From positions 124,001 through 188,000 of the forward strand of contig FONB01000007.1 of the NCBI GenBank assembly GCA_900112785.1: 64,000 nt of DNA, written 5' to 3'. The DNA comes from Phytobacter palmae. Lineage in GTDB: Bacteria > Pseudomonadota > Gammaproteobacteria > Enterobacterales > Enterobacteriaceae. Positions 19,147-27,010 of this stretch are shown here, piece by piece. A program made the position numbers and the translations under genes. The first letter of the stretch is position 1. The number at the start of each line of letters is the position of its first letter. The notes beneath the pieces were generated by a model. It made no database searches. It saw only the letters and a list, made by a program, of their open reading frames with translations, and had not been told where the DNA came from.

Positions 19147-19764
19147 TCAGTGCATAATCTGTTCCGTCAGCAATAGCAGCGAAATCACAATCATCATTCC
19201 CCCTGAAATCCTGCTGACCACTTTTGCCGCCTGCGGCCGGGTGGCGAGAAGCGCCCTGGAACCATATCCCACCAGCAGATAGACCAGCGTACAGGTGATG
19301 AGATGCAGCAGCGCCAGCGCCGACATCTGCAAGGGAAGGGGCCAGAGACTTTGCGGGTCAGTGAACTGCGGCAACAGGGCGAGAAAAAGCAGAAAGACTT
19401 TGGGGTTCATCCCGCTGATGCACATACCTCTTATTGCCCAGCGGTTCCATGAACTGTCTGCCTGCGTACGTCCTGCTGTTATAGCAGCGGGACAGCGCAA
19501 CATGCCGATCCCGAGCCACAACAGATACAGCGCGCCGAAAAGGGTAAGGGCGGATAATGCCAGTGGATGCCCTGCCAACAGCACCCCCATGCCTGCAACA
19601 ACGATGCCCGTTGCCAGTAAATGACCTGTCATTAAGCCCATGACCGCCGGAATAATGCCGCGTCCGCTGATGCCAGCCGTAATGGTATAGGCCCAGTCGG
19701 CACCCGGGGTCATTATCAGGAGAAAGGAGACAATCCAGAACCCCATTACCACACTCATTTCCAT
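19147..19764 (-). CDS. LysE/RhtB-family amino-acid exporter
   Basis: Predicted inner-membrane exporter of amino acids or related metabolites. The 205-aa product has about six hydrophobic segments and the family N-terminal signature FLLIMTPGADWAYTI with G-rich following region. Chosen start is ATG 19764, preceded by a GGGG-containing site; another ATG two codons later is possible. It is divergent from an Lrp-type regulator 113 bases away, a common arrangement in which the regulator senses the exported amino acid. Substrate unknown. K-12 carries eco/nap at this position. Confidence 0.85.
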   Translation of the reverse strand: MEMSVVMGFWIVSFLLIMTPGADWAYTITAGISGRGIIPAVMGLMTGHLLATGIVVAGMGVLLAGHPLALSALTLFGALYLLWLGIGMLRCPAAITAGRTQADSSWNRWAIRGMCISGMNPKVFLLFLALLPQFTDPQSLWPLPLQMSALALLHLITCTLVYLLVGYGSRALLATRPQAAKVVSRISGGMMIVISLLLLTEQIMH

Positions 19765-19787
19765 CGCTTTTGCCCCGTAAGTTCTCA

Positions 19788-19809
19788 ATATTCTGCATAG
19801 AAAGAATAT
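19788..19809. promoter_or_regulatory. inverted repeat between the exporter and Lrp-type genes
   Basis: ATATTCT and AGAATAT arms (7 bp, perfect) separated by 8 bases, midway between the divergent starts. Position and symmetry suit an operator for the Lrp-type protein; binding is inferred. Confidence 0.45.
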
Positions 19810-19877
19810 CCCTGACGCCGTAGAATGAGTTTGCAATGTTGCGCCTTAATTCCACCTGAAAAGGGAAAATCTTCCAA

Positions 19878-20342
19878 ATGGATAGTATCGACAGAAAGAT
19901 TCTTGCGGAGCTGCAGTCTGACGGCAGGTTGTCGATAACCGATCTGGCCGAGCGGGTCAATTTGAGCCTCTCGCCATGCCATCGTCGTTTACGCGCGCTG
20001 GAACAGAGTGGTGTGATCACAGGTTATCGCGCTACCTTAAATCCGGTTCAGATGGGATTTACCTTTTCGGCGATTGTGTTTGTGACCCTGCGCGAGGCGG
20101 ATAAGAAAGCGGTCAGCGCCTTTGAGGAGGCTATCGTGGATGTGCCGCAGGTGGTACTGGTCCAGCGCCTGTTTGGCGATCCGGACTACATGATGCAGGT
20201 TGTTACGCGCGATTTACCGGCCTTTCAGAAACTCTATGATGAGAAGCTTTCGGCGATGCCTGGCGTGCAGCGCTTAACCTCAACGCTGGTAATGAAGACC
20301 GTTGTGCATGACAGACCCTATCCGTTAGAGACAATAAGATGA
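19878..20342 (+). CDS. Lrp/AsnC-family transcriptional regulator
   Basis: 154-aa feast/famine regulator. An N-terminal winged HTH (about residues 3-60, starting MDSIDRKILAELQSDGR and with the recognition part LSLSPCHRRLRALE) is followed by a RAM ligand-binding domain (about 70-140, with VQRLFGDPDYMMQV). It probably controls the divergent LysE-type exporter in response to an amino acid. It is not Lrp itself: the sequence is clearly different from the 164-aa global regulator. Confidence 0.88.
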   Translation: MDSIDRKILAELQSDGRLSITDLAERVNLSLSPCHRRLRALEQSGVITGYRATLNPVQMGFTFSAIVFVTLREADKKAVSAFEEAIVDVPQVVLVQRLFGDPDYMMQVVTRDLPAFQKLYDEKLSAMPGVQRLTSTLVMKTVVHDRPYPLETIR

Positions 20343-20980
20343 AAATTGTCATGCTGGCAGGGGAATGTGAGTTGTTCAGTTAACAGACACTCACTGACTC
20401 TTATCAGAGAGAATGAACCCTTTCCTGCTCGCCGCAGCCACAGGGTTTTCTGACTGGCCGGGCTGATTCTGCTTGTCTTGCGTCGCCGCGTCGCACATTT
20501 CTGTTGCCGATATCCGCTTTGCCTGTTGGCCCTGTGCTTTATATCCTTTAGCGCATTGATGCAAAAACGGAGTCATCAGGCGTCTGTGGGCGTATTGCCG
20601 CTCCAGTGCATCGTCAGCCTGGTGCACTAGGCATATTTGTTGTGGTATTCCCTGTTGCCAAAAATGCACTTCGTTACCGTCAGTACCGTGCAACTTAGTG
20701 TGCCTTGCCACGCTCGGTGGAGTGATATTTTTAGGGGAGCGGATGGTGGTCTCAATAGTAGCTTTTCTGGTCGGTATTTAGCTGACCATCCGGGTGCCAA
20801 CATCACTTAACTGCCGCCTTGTTTTTCCCCCATAAAATAGATGAACGGCATATGCTTAAGATTAATCTGAGTCATTGCTGAGTGTTTGTTTCTGCTGTTA
20901 CACGGCTAAAAAGTTAGGTTTATTATTAGCTCCTTACTTCATAAGGGCGCATGTTTATTAACATCATTGCGGAGCAAATA
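20343..20980. other. 638-base region with one doubtful ORF
   Basis: Between the Lrp-type gene and the RlpA-like gene. It contains a doubtful minus-strand ORF (20391-20711) and an AT-rich promoter-like part (about 20815-20950). A 7-bp inverted repeat GGATGGT / ACCATCC with arms at about 20740 and 20786 is also present. No transposase or integrase sequence was recognised. Confidence 0.5.
20391..20711 (-). CDS. doubtful hypothetical ORF, 106 aa
   Basis: GTG-started open frame, hydrophilic, rich in Gln, Lys and Ala, with no family I recognise. The frame stays open about 19 codons upstream of the GTG but offers no better start, and no clear ribosome binding site is visible. It is either an orphan gene, a remnant of a larger broken gene, or a chance frame. 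Composition (no long low-complexity runs, mixed hydrophobic spacing) is protein-like enough to mention. Confidence 0.28.
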   Translation of the reverse strand: MARHTKLHGTDGNEVHFWQQGIPQQICLVHQADDALERQYAHRRLMTPFLHQCAKGYKAQGQQAKRISATEMCDAATQDKQNQPGQSENPVAAASRKGFILSDKSQ

Positions 20981-21352
20981 ATGGGACTTCCAGCTTCTGG
21001 TGTGGCTTCGACCTATTCAGATTTCTTTATCAATAAAATGACTGCGAGCGGCGATCTTTATACCCATACGGCGTATACCGCTGCTTTACTGCCGCGTGAA
21101 CGCTGGCATGCAGTACCGCTGGGGACAAAACTGAAACTGTCATATCAGGGGCGGTCGGTCATTGTTAAAGTCAATGATCGTGGGGCTGGCGATGGTTCAA
21201 TGGCACGTGTCCTTGATTTAAGCCGGGCTGCGTTTGCTTATCTGAGTGGGCGGCCGATAAATGCCATTACCGATAAAACCGCAGGCTTGATTACTCTACA
21301 ATCCATCATAGTTGTGCCAGCCAGCACGCTACAGGGACCTGTAACCCCATGA
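20981..21352 (+). CDS. RlpA-like double-psi beta-barrel (DPBB) protein
   Basis: 123-aa protein made almost entirely of an RlpA-type DPBB domain: GVASTYSDFF at the start, TASGDLYT, a central TAALLPRERW, and the signature VKVNDRG followed by RVLDLSRAA. RlpA proteins bind or cleave peptidoglycan glycan strands. Here the Asp of NDRG is kept, the acid of the G(E/D)xY segment is Asp, and the His normally in the TAAH segment is replaced by Leu, so lytic activity is uncertain. No signal peptide or lipobox is visible even with the longer start at 20951. GGAG at 20971 favours ATG 20981. Its stop overlaps the next start (ATGA). Confidence 0.75.
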   Translation: MGLPASGVASTYSDFFINKMTASGDLYTHTAYTAALLPRERWHAVPLGTKLKLSYQGRSVIVKVNDRGAGDGSMARVLDLSRAAFAYLSGRPINAITDKTAGLITLQSIIVVPASTLQGPVTP

Positions 21353-21912
21353 AGACGACATTCGCTATTCTCTATTTTGCCCTGGGTTTTATCACCAGTG
21401 GTGCCGTGCAGGCATCGGAGAGTAAAACGCCTGAGACTATTAATCGCATCATGGCGGAACCGCTGCACAATCTGAGTCTCCTGGATGCCGACCCTCAGGG
21501 GGAATTGCGCTGGGTAGCCTGGCAGGAAGGGGAGGGAGAGTCCCGCGTTTCTTCTCTGGCATTATTTAAACAGAGCAAGGGGGCTGCATCATCGGTATGG
21601 TCAACGAGTTGGCCGGATGCCTGGTCACCTGCGCTGCAACCTCTGTCTGAATGGCGCTGGCAAGGAAATGCTCTTTTGGCCGTGACGCTCCAGTTTGGCG
21701 CTGCCGCCGGGCAAGTTGAACTGTATGGACTGGATACGCAAAAACGACCATTAAAACTGGCAGAAAAGACGGCAGCCAGCGTCGGTTGGAAAATCAATGA
21801 AGCGGGTCAGCGGCTGTTAGTTCTTTATGAACCTAAACCAACAGCGCTCAAAGCGAGTTGTTATGGCTGGCAAGAAAATACGGGCAAATTAATGCCTCAG
21901 TCGTGTAACTGA
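21349..21912 (+). CDS. hypothetical exported protein, partner of the DPBB gene
   Basis: 187-aa product of unknown family. Residues 1-22 form a signal peptide with h-region and an AVQA-type cleavage site, so a periplasmic protein is predicted. The remainder is Trp-rich (about ten Trp) and suggests a beta-rich fold (alternating strands such as ELRWVAWQ, EWRWQGNALLAVTLQF). Two Cys near the C-terminus (CYGW and QSCN) could form a disulfide. The start codon overlaps the stop of the DPBB gene, with AGGGA upstream, indicating coupled translation. It may be an immunity-type or accessory partner; this is inference from layout only. Confidence 0.65.
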   Translation: MKTTFAILYFALGFITSGAVQASESKTPETINRIMAEPLHNLSLLDADPQGELRWVAWQEGEGESRVSSLALFKQSKGAASSVWSTSWPDAWSPALQPLSEWRWQGNALLAVTLQFGAAAGQVELYGLDTQKRPLKLAEKTAASVGWKINEAGQRLLVLYEPKPTALKASCYGWQENTGKLMPQSCN

Positions 21913-21933
21913 CAGGGGCAGCTCTTCCGATAA

Positions 21934-22281
21934 TCATTTCTGTTCGGGATTATCGTCAGTATTCGATAACAGATCGTTCAATGTTTCGAAATCGATTTCT
22001 GATTCAGCGTCATCCAGTAACTGGGTGACAGAAAGCAGATCGGTAAATTCGCTGAGCAGCATTTCAGCATCAGATTTAAGCGGCGTGTCGGAGACATCGA
22101 CCGCCGTATTGATGGCTTTCTTTACGTTCTCAATGATTTCGCGAACGCCGCCGTTTTTCCCAAGAGTGAGTACCAGGGCACTGAGCAACAGTGACTGTGC
22201 CTCTACGCGAGCCGTCAGCTGTTTCGCCTCCGCATCCATCTTTGAAATTTTTGCAATCATACTAATAATGACATTTTTCAT
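21934..22281 (-). CDS. IraP-like RssB anti-adaptor
   Basis: 115-aa protein whose first ~60 residues match the pattern of E. coli IraP: MKN start, a Lys/Glu-rich coiled coil with EAKQLTARVEA (IraP has SKELCAQVEA), a hydrophobic run, then N...I...V..A. IraP binds RssB and so protects sigma-S from ClpXP degradation. This copy is longer than the 86-aa IraP because of an acidic C-terminal extension (DDAESEIDFETLNDLL and beyond). The start was set at MKN rather than 22341 because of the family start and an AGGGA site. Convergent with the exported protein gene. Homology recognised from memory of the IraP sequence. Confidence 0.62.
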   Translation of the reverse strand: MKNVIISMIAKISKMDAEAKQLTARVEAQSLLLSALVLTLGKNGGVREIIENVKKAINTAVDVSDTPLKSDAEMLLSEFTDLLSVTQLLDDAESEIDFETLNDLLSNTDDNPEQK

Positions 22282-22618
22282 GTGATTCCCTGCCTCTGAT
22301 CCGCATATGTCCTGCCCACCCACAAGACATGAGCGTGGCATTTCTAAAGCCTAAATGAGCTTAGGTTATTTCACGCGTTGAAAAATGCTGAGCCGGACAC
22401 AGATGTGAAAAGATCTCTTTCAGGAATCAAAGGAACCCCTCTTTGACACACCATCATCGGCGAGTGCGGTGCACATTGTTTTCGTATGCGTTTTCATAAG
22501 CAAAGGGAGAAAGCCGTAAGACGTGGGGGGATTGCAGCCATTAAAAAACCCGCAGACTCAGAGAGAATGCGGGTTTTTAAGGGGTAACCGATCGCGTAAA
22601 GCTTACCGGTGAAATATT
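22282..22618. other. spacer between the IraP-like gene and tRNA-Pro
   Basis: 337 bases. It holds the presumed promoter of the IraP-like gene, a small CCTAA-N6-TTAGG repeat at 22350-22365, and the terminator of the tRNA transcript at 22543-22580. No open frame of interest. Confidence 0.5.
22543..22580 (-). terminator. terminator downstream of tRNA-Pro
   Basis: 10-bp perfect stem AAAACCCGCA / TGCGGGTTTT with a 13-base loop, followed on the minus strand by more T residues; about 40 bases downstream of the tRNA 3' end. Confidence 0.8.
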
Positions 22619-22695
22619 TGGTCGGCACGAGAGGATTTGAACCTCCGACCCCTGACACCCCATGACAGTGCGCTACCAGGCTGCGCTACGTGCCG
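22619..22695 (-). tRNA. proL: tRNA-Pro (anticodon GGG)
   Basis: 77-nt tRNA on the minus strand, beginning CGGCACG and ending CGTGCCG-ACCA with encoded CCA. The T arm contains GGTTCAAATCC. The anticodon loop ATGGGGT (22657-22663 on +) gives GGG, reading CCC/CCU proline codons. The position next to yejM matches proL of enteric bacteria. Confidence 0.96.
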
Positions 22696-22771
22696 ATTTG
22701 TGGCGGTAATAGTACCCTTTTCACCGCTGATTGCAAGTGAAGGGGCAGCTAACTGATTCATAAATAATCAA

Positions 22772-24532
22772 TCAGTTAGCGATAAACCGTTTTTCATCTG
22801 TCAGAACCTGTAACAGCAAACTCAACTGCGGTTTCTGATCCTGAATCTTTTCACCCTGCGGACTCCAGGTCTGATAGCTGCCGTTCTGATTGAGCACCAG
22901 CGTCATCTGTGGCGTCGTTATCGCCAACGCATCGCCGCTTGCTGCGGTTACCCATGTATGGCGGCGCGTCGCATTAAACAGATCCTGGCCCTGCGAATAC
23001 TCGTTTGCTGGCGTACTTACATGTAACAGGCGCTGCATTAGCGTCGTCATCACATCTTTGTGGTCGGTCAGCTTGTTGATGCGCTGTGCAGGCGTACCCG
23101 GCCAGTGAATCACCAGCGGCACATGCAGATTGTCACGCGACCAGGCAAAGTCAGCGCCGGACTTATCAGCAGGGATGCCGTGACCGGCGGTGATTATCAC
23201 CACCGTATCATCCAGCTTGCCCGATTCACGCAGCGCATCCAGTAAACGGTTGATCTGTGTATCGACATCGGCCACAGCGCGACCATAGCGACGGGTAAAA
23301 TTCTGCTGATTGCTGTCTGGCAGGGTGGTGCCGTTCAACGCCACCCAGGAGAACCAGCGATTATCGTCCTGAGCATAATGACCCAGCCAGTCAATCCATT
23401 GATCGGCGGTTTGAGCGTCCGTCTGTGTTTTTGCCGCAGGAAGCGAGAAATCCGAAAGCAATGCCTGACGATACAACGCGCTGCTGAACCCGTCGGAAGA
23501 GAACAGGCCTAACTGATAACCTTGCTGATTGAGCGCAGATATGAGCGCAGCAGGCACGCGTGCCGACAGCACCCCGTCCATGTAACCTGGCGAAATACCG
23601 TAAAACAGGCCAAAGTAGCCGCTGTCCGCCGTGTTGCCGGAACTCATATGCTGCGTGAATGTCACGTTCTGTTCCGCAAACGCAGCAAGCGCTGGCATCT
23701 GTTTTTCGTAACCAGAGTAATTCAGGCCATCAACGGTAATCAGCAGAACGTTTTGCCCGGATCCCATATCCAGATAACGTAAATCGCTCAATGGATACTG
23801 TACCGAAACGGCTTCCGGGCTACCCTGTTCAATCAGGCGTCGCTGATAATCCTGAGCATCCAACAGACCATGTTTCTCCAGGAAGCGGCGTGCCGTCATC
23901 GGGTAGGAGAGAGGCAGGTTTGCACGCTGCATGGTGATGGGGCGATAGAAGTTAGCATCCGCCCAGATATACATAACGTGGGTGGCAATAAAGGCAACGA
24001 AAAAGAACCCTGCCACCGGTTTTGCGTAGCGCCGCCGCCGGGTCAGACTGCGAAGTTTTTGCCAGCTCCAGGTGGCAAACAGCATCTCAACGAGCAGGAT
24101 AACCGGCACGCCGATAAACATCAGTTGCCAGTCACGCGCCGTCTCATTCTGGTCGGGGTTAATTACCAGTTCCCAGACGATGGGATTGAGATGCAGGTGA
24201 AAACGGGTAAAAACTTCGCTATCGATAAGTAACAGCGTCATCCCTGTGGTCGCCAGAATAACGGAAAGGAACCGCATCAGGCGCTGGGACATCACCACAA
24301 AGGTGAGGGGAAATAAAATCAGCAGGTAGGTGGCGAACACCAGGAAACTGAAATGACCGACCACGCTCAGGTAAGAGTATATCCGCCCGGCAAGCGTTGT
24401 CGGCCAGTCGGCAACAAACAGATAGCGACTACCGACCACAATGGACAATAAAATATTGAACAGGGCGAACCAGTGCCCCCAGCTTACCATCTGGGAGACT
24501 TTTTCACGGTAGGGCTGACGATGAGTCACCAT
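22772..24532 (-). CDS. yejM: Inner-membrane LPS-synthesis regulator YejM (PbgA/LapC)
   Basis: Essential inner-membrane protein that senses periplasmic lipopolysaccharide and restrains LapB/FtsH-mediated LpxC proteolysis. The 586-aa length equals E. coli. The N-terminal ~190 residues hold five TM helices; a basic stretch RSLTRRRRYAKP lies at the membrane edge, and a periplasmic alkaline-phosphatase/sulfatase-like globular domain follows (LLITVDGLNYSGYEKQMPAL, MSSGNTADSGYFGLFYGI). The C-terminus ends LLLQVLTDEKRFIAN as in the family. It lies 18 bases after yejL on the same strand and is likely co-transcribed with it. Confidence 0.96.
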   Translation of the reverse strand: MVTHRQPYREKVSQMVSWGHWFALFNILLSIVVGSRYLFVADWPTTLAGRIYSYLSVVGHFSFLVFATYLLILFPLTFVVMSQRLMRFLSVILATTGMTLLLIDSEVFTRFHLHLNPIVWELVINPDQNETARDWQLMFIGVPVILLVEMLFATWSWQKLRSLTRRRRYAKPVAGFFFVAFIATHVMYIWADANFYRPITMQRANLPLSYPMTARRFLEKHGLLDAQDYQRRLIEQGSPEAVSVQYPLSDLRYLDMGSGQNVLLITVDGLNYSGYEKQMPALAAFAEQNVTFTQHMSSGNTADSGYFGLFYGISPGYMDGVLSARVPAALISALNQQGYQLGLFSSDGFSSALYRQALLSDFSLPAAKTQTDAQTADQWIDWLGHYAQDDNRWFSWVALNGTTLPDSNQQNFTRRYGRAVADVDTQINRLLDALRESGKLDDTVVIITAGHGIPADKSGADFAWSRDNLHVPLVIHWPGTPAQRINKLTDHKDVMTTLMQRLLHVSTPANEYSQGQDLFNATRRHTWVTAASGDALAITTPQMTLVLNQNGSYQTWSPQGEKIQDQKPQLSLLLQVLTDEKRFIAN

Positions 24533-24550
24533 AACTTGTCGCTGTTTACC

Positions 24551-24778
24551 TTAATGCGCTTTATCGTCATTAACGGACGACTGCAGTGCCTGGGCGAAAG
24601 ATTTTGCGATGGCCTGGCGTTGAGCAGGTGCGATGCTGGTGTTGATCAAGTTCGTCACCATGTTCCCCAGAACCATCAGGGAAAGGTCGGTCGGAGACTT
24701 GTGTTTTTCCAGCACGTTGGCCAGCTCACTTAGCAGTTGTTCAACGTGTTCATCACTGTAGCGGGAATTTTGTGGCAT
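24551..24778 (-). CDS. yejL: Conserved small protein YejL (UPF0352)
   Basis: 75-aa cytoplasmic protein of unknown function, conserved in gamma-proteobacteria and encoded with yejM. Family features are [16 protein letters not shown] at the start, then a helical dimerising core ([19 protein letters not shown]) and [13 protein letters not shown]. It is divergent from yejK across a 132-base gap. Confidence 0.93.
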   Translation of the reverse strand: MPQNSRYSDEHVEQLLSELANVLEKHKSPTDLSLMVLGNMVTNLINTSIAPAQRQAIAKSFAQALQSSVNDDKAH

Positions 24779-24910
24779 AAATCGAAATCAGTTATTCATA
24801 AAGGGCAACATATTACCGTAGCAACGGCTTTTTTTCTGCTTTTTTATCAGCAGTTGCACAGTTGCTTGCGTGGTGGTTGAATACCGCCCGGTCTAAAAGG
24901 AGAGTTTATC

Positions 24911-25915
24911 ATGAGTCTGGACATCAACCAGATTGCCCTGCACCAGCTTATCAAGCGCGATGAGCAAAACCTTGAACTGGTGTTGCGCGAATCTTTGCTG
25001 GAACCGACCGCTCCCGTTGAGGAGATGGTCGCCGAGTTACACCGGGTTTACAGCGCGAAAAGTAAAGCCTACGGCCTGTTTAACGACGACAGCGAACTGG
25101 CGCAGGCATTACGCCTTCAGCGTCAGGGCGAGGAAGATTTTCTCGCGTTCAGCCGTGCGGCAACGGGGCGCTTACGTGATGAACTGGCAAAATATCCCTT
25201 TGCGGACGGCGGCATTGTGCTGTTCTGCCATTATCGTTACCTGGCGGTGGAGTACCTGCTGGTCGCTGTGCTGAATAATTTAAGCAGTATGCGTGTTAAT
25301 GAGCAACTGGACATCAGCGCGACACATTATCTCGATATCAACCATGCGGATATCGTAGCGCGTGTGGATTTAACCGAGTGGGAAACCAACCCGCAATCGA
25401 CGCGTTATTTGACCTTCCTCAGAGGACGCGTTGGACGCAAGGTTTCTGACTTTTTCATGGATTTCCTCGGTGCAACCGAAGGGCTAAACGCCAAAGCGCA
25501 GAACCGTGGATTGTTGCAGGCGGTGGATGACTTTACCGCACAGGCGCAGCTCGATAAATCAGAACGTCAGGATGTTCGCCAGCAGGTCTACACCTACTGT
25601 AATGAACAGTTGCAGGCTGGCGAAGAGATTGAACTGGCGTCATTGTCAAAAGAGCTGGCGGGCGTAAGCGAAGTTAGCTTTGAAGAGTTTACCGCGGGGC
25701 AGGGCTATGAACTTGAAGAGAGCTTCCCGGCGGATCGCAGTACGCTGCGTCAGTTAACCAAATATGCCGGCAGCGGTGGTGGGTTAACCATTAACTTCGA
25801 TGCTTTGCTGTTGGGCGAGCGTATTTTTTGGGATCCGGCGACTGATACGTTGACCATTAAGGGCACACCGCCGAATCTGCGCGATCAACTGCAGCGCAGA
25901 ACCGGGGGCAACTGA
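24911..25915 (+). CDS. yejK: Nucleoid-associated protein YejK
   Basis: 334-aa nucleoid-associated protein (NdpA family; E. coli 335 aa), reported to associate with DNA and to interact with topoisomerases. Conserved segments: [23 protein letters not shown] at the start, [13 protein letters not shown] segment, [15 protein letters not shown], and [30 protein letters not shown] lies 8 bases before the ATG. A membrane-protein gene follows 7 bases downstream and may be co-transcribed. Confidence 0.94.
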   Translation: MSLDINQIALHQLIKRDEQNLELVLRESLLEPTAPVEEMVAELHRVYSAKSKAYGLFNDDSELAQALRLQRQGEEDFLAFSRAATGRLRDELAKYPFADGGIVLFCHYRYLAVEYLLVAVLNNLSSMRVNEQLDISATHYLDINHADIVARVDLTEWETNPQSTRYLTFLRGRVGRKVSDFFMDFLGATEGLNAKAQNRGLLQAVDDFTAQAQLDKSERQDVRQQVYTYCNEQLQAGEEIELASLSKELAGVSEVSFEEFTAGQGYELEESFPADRSTLRQLTKYAGSGGGLTINFDALLLGERIFWDPATDTLTIKGTPPNLRDQLQRRTGGN

Positions 25916-25922
25916 CCGCACT

Positions 25923-26552
25923 GTGCATGAAGGAATACGCCAGAAACCGCCTGTCGATATAGCATTGCTGCGACAGGTATTGCGTAAGCACGTTTTTGTT
26001 TTTATGGCGGTTTCTGCCTCAGGTATGCTGTTCAGCGTCGCGTCGCTGTTTATTTTTAGCCGCAGCGACGGGCGCTTTATGCCCGGCCTCCTCGGTGGTG
26101 TATTTCTGTGCGTGGGGCTTTTTCTCATCGGTTTTGCCTTCAAATCGACCCTGAGCAGCGTCAGTTACTATTATCAGAAAGGGCAGCTCAAGCGTTATGG
26201 GCTGAACCTGAATGCGACACTGGTACGCAAAACGCGGGAAAAGACCAATATTCAGTACGACTTTGAACGAGACTCCCGTCGTGAGCATATTGAAGAGTTG
26301 GCGTTTACTCTCTGGTTTGACTTTCAGTTTGATGGCCGGACGTGGCAGTGCGCGGATCTGATAAGCAACGAAAAGATGTTTGATGCTTTGAGTGAGGGGC
26401 AGGTCATCCCGGTACGTATTTTGCCATGGATGCCAGAGAGCGCATCGGTTCGCCAGAGGGCATTGCTCAATCAGCTTAAGCGTGATGATGTACGGGCAGA
26501 ACCAGACGATCCGCGAACAGGTAGACCGTTAATCGAATTTGATGAGATATAA
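25923..26552 (+). CDS. small inner-membrane protein, function unknown
   Basis: 209-aa product not recognised by name. Two hydrophobic helices (about residues 24-46 and 54-74) are followed by a soluble ~130-residue C-terminal domain with alternating hydrophobic strands (FTLWFDFQFDGRTWQCADLI, VIPVRILPWMP), resembling the DUF3592-type membrane-anchored beta domain. The GTG start is only moderately supported: GGGGG lies about 15 bases upstream and a TTG start lies further inside. It is 7 bases after yejK and is absent from this position in E. coli K-12. A shared terminator with convergent rplY follows. Confidence 0.7.
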   Translation: MHEGIRQKPPVDIALLRQVLRKHVFVFMAVSASGMLFSVASLFIFSRSDGRFMPGLLGGVFLCVGLFLIGFAFKSTLSSVSYYYQKGQLKRYGLNLNATLVRKTREKTNIQYDFERDSRREHIEELAFTLWFDFQFDGRTWQCADLISNEKMFDALSEGQVIPVRILPWMPESASVRQRALLNQLKRDDVRAEPDDPRTGRPLIEFDEI

Positions 26553-26579
26553 AAAAAACCCCGCATGGCGGGGTTTTTC
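26552..26579. terminator. bidirectional terminator, membrane-protein gene / rplY
   Basis: AAACCCCGC / GCGGGGTTT 9-bp stem with ATG loop, A-run on one side and T-run on the other; serves both convergent genes. Confidence 0.88.
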
Positions 26580-26596
26580 TCAACACTCGTTAGCGA

Positions 26597-26881
26597 TTAA
26601 GCGCGAACGAAGTCGATGTGAGTCAGTTTCGGTTTGTAAGCGTGACGCTGTACAGCCTGAACTTTCACTTTTACTTCTTTGCCATCGATAACCAGGGTCT
26701 GAACTTCGCTATAGAATTCAGCTTTAGCCTGGATGTTCCACAGCTGGTCGTGGTCCAGTTCGATAGCAACCGGAGCTTCATTCCCACCGTAAACGATAGC
26801 CGGGAATTTGTTAGCTGCGCGCAGGCGGCGGCTCGCACCCTTACCCTGCTCTTTACGTACTTCTGCGTTAATAGTAGACAT
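26597..26881 (-). CDS. rplY: 50S ribosomal protein L25
   Basis: 94-aa 5S rRNA-binding ribosomal protein, the short single-domain L25 form of enterics. Starts [21 protein letters not shown], contains FPAIVYGG and ends THIDFVRA, all family signatures. Codon choice is strongly biased, as expected of a highly expressed gene. It is transcribed toward the shared terminator. Confidence 0.97.
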   Translation of the reverse strand: MSTINAEVRKEQGKGASRRLRAANKFPAIVYGGNEAPVAIELDHDQLWNIQAKAEFYSEVQTLVIDGKEVKVKVQAVQRHAYKPKLTHIDFVRA

Positions 26882-27010
26882 TTAAAACTCTCTTCAATAG
26901 TTCCTGCTACAGGCGACCCAGCAACAGGCAAGTGATCTGCTCTGCGGATGCAAAAGCGGGCGGGATTATACCCGTATCCCCCCTCTGTTACAAGCCGCAC
27001 TGATATGAAC

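Noticed and set aside
20343..20980. possible insertion-sequence remnant
   Set aside because: No transposase motifs or recognisable terminal repeats with target duplication; the 7-bp inverted repeat there is too weak.
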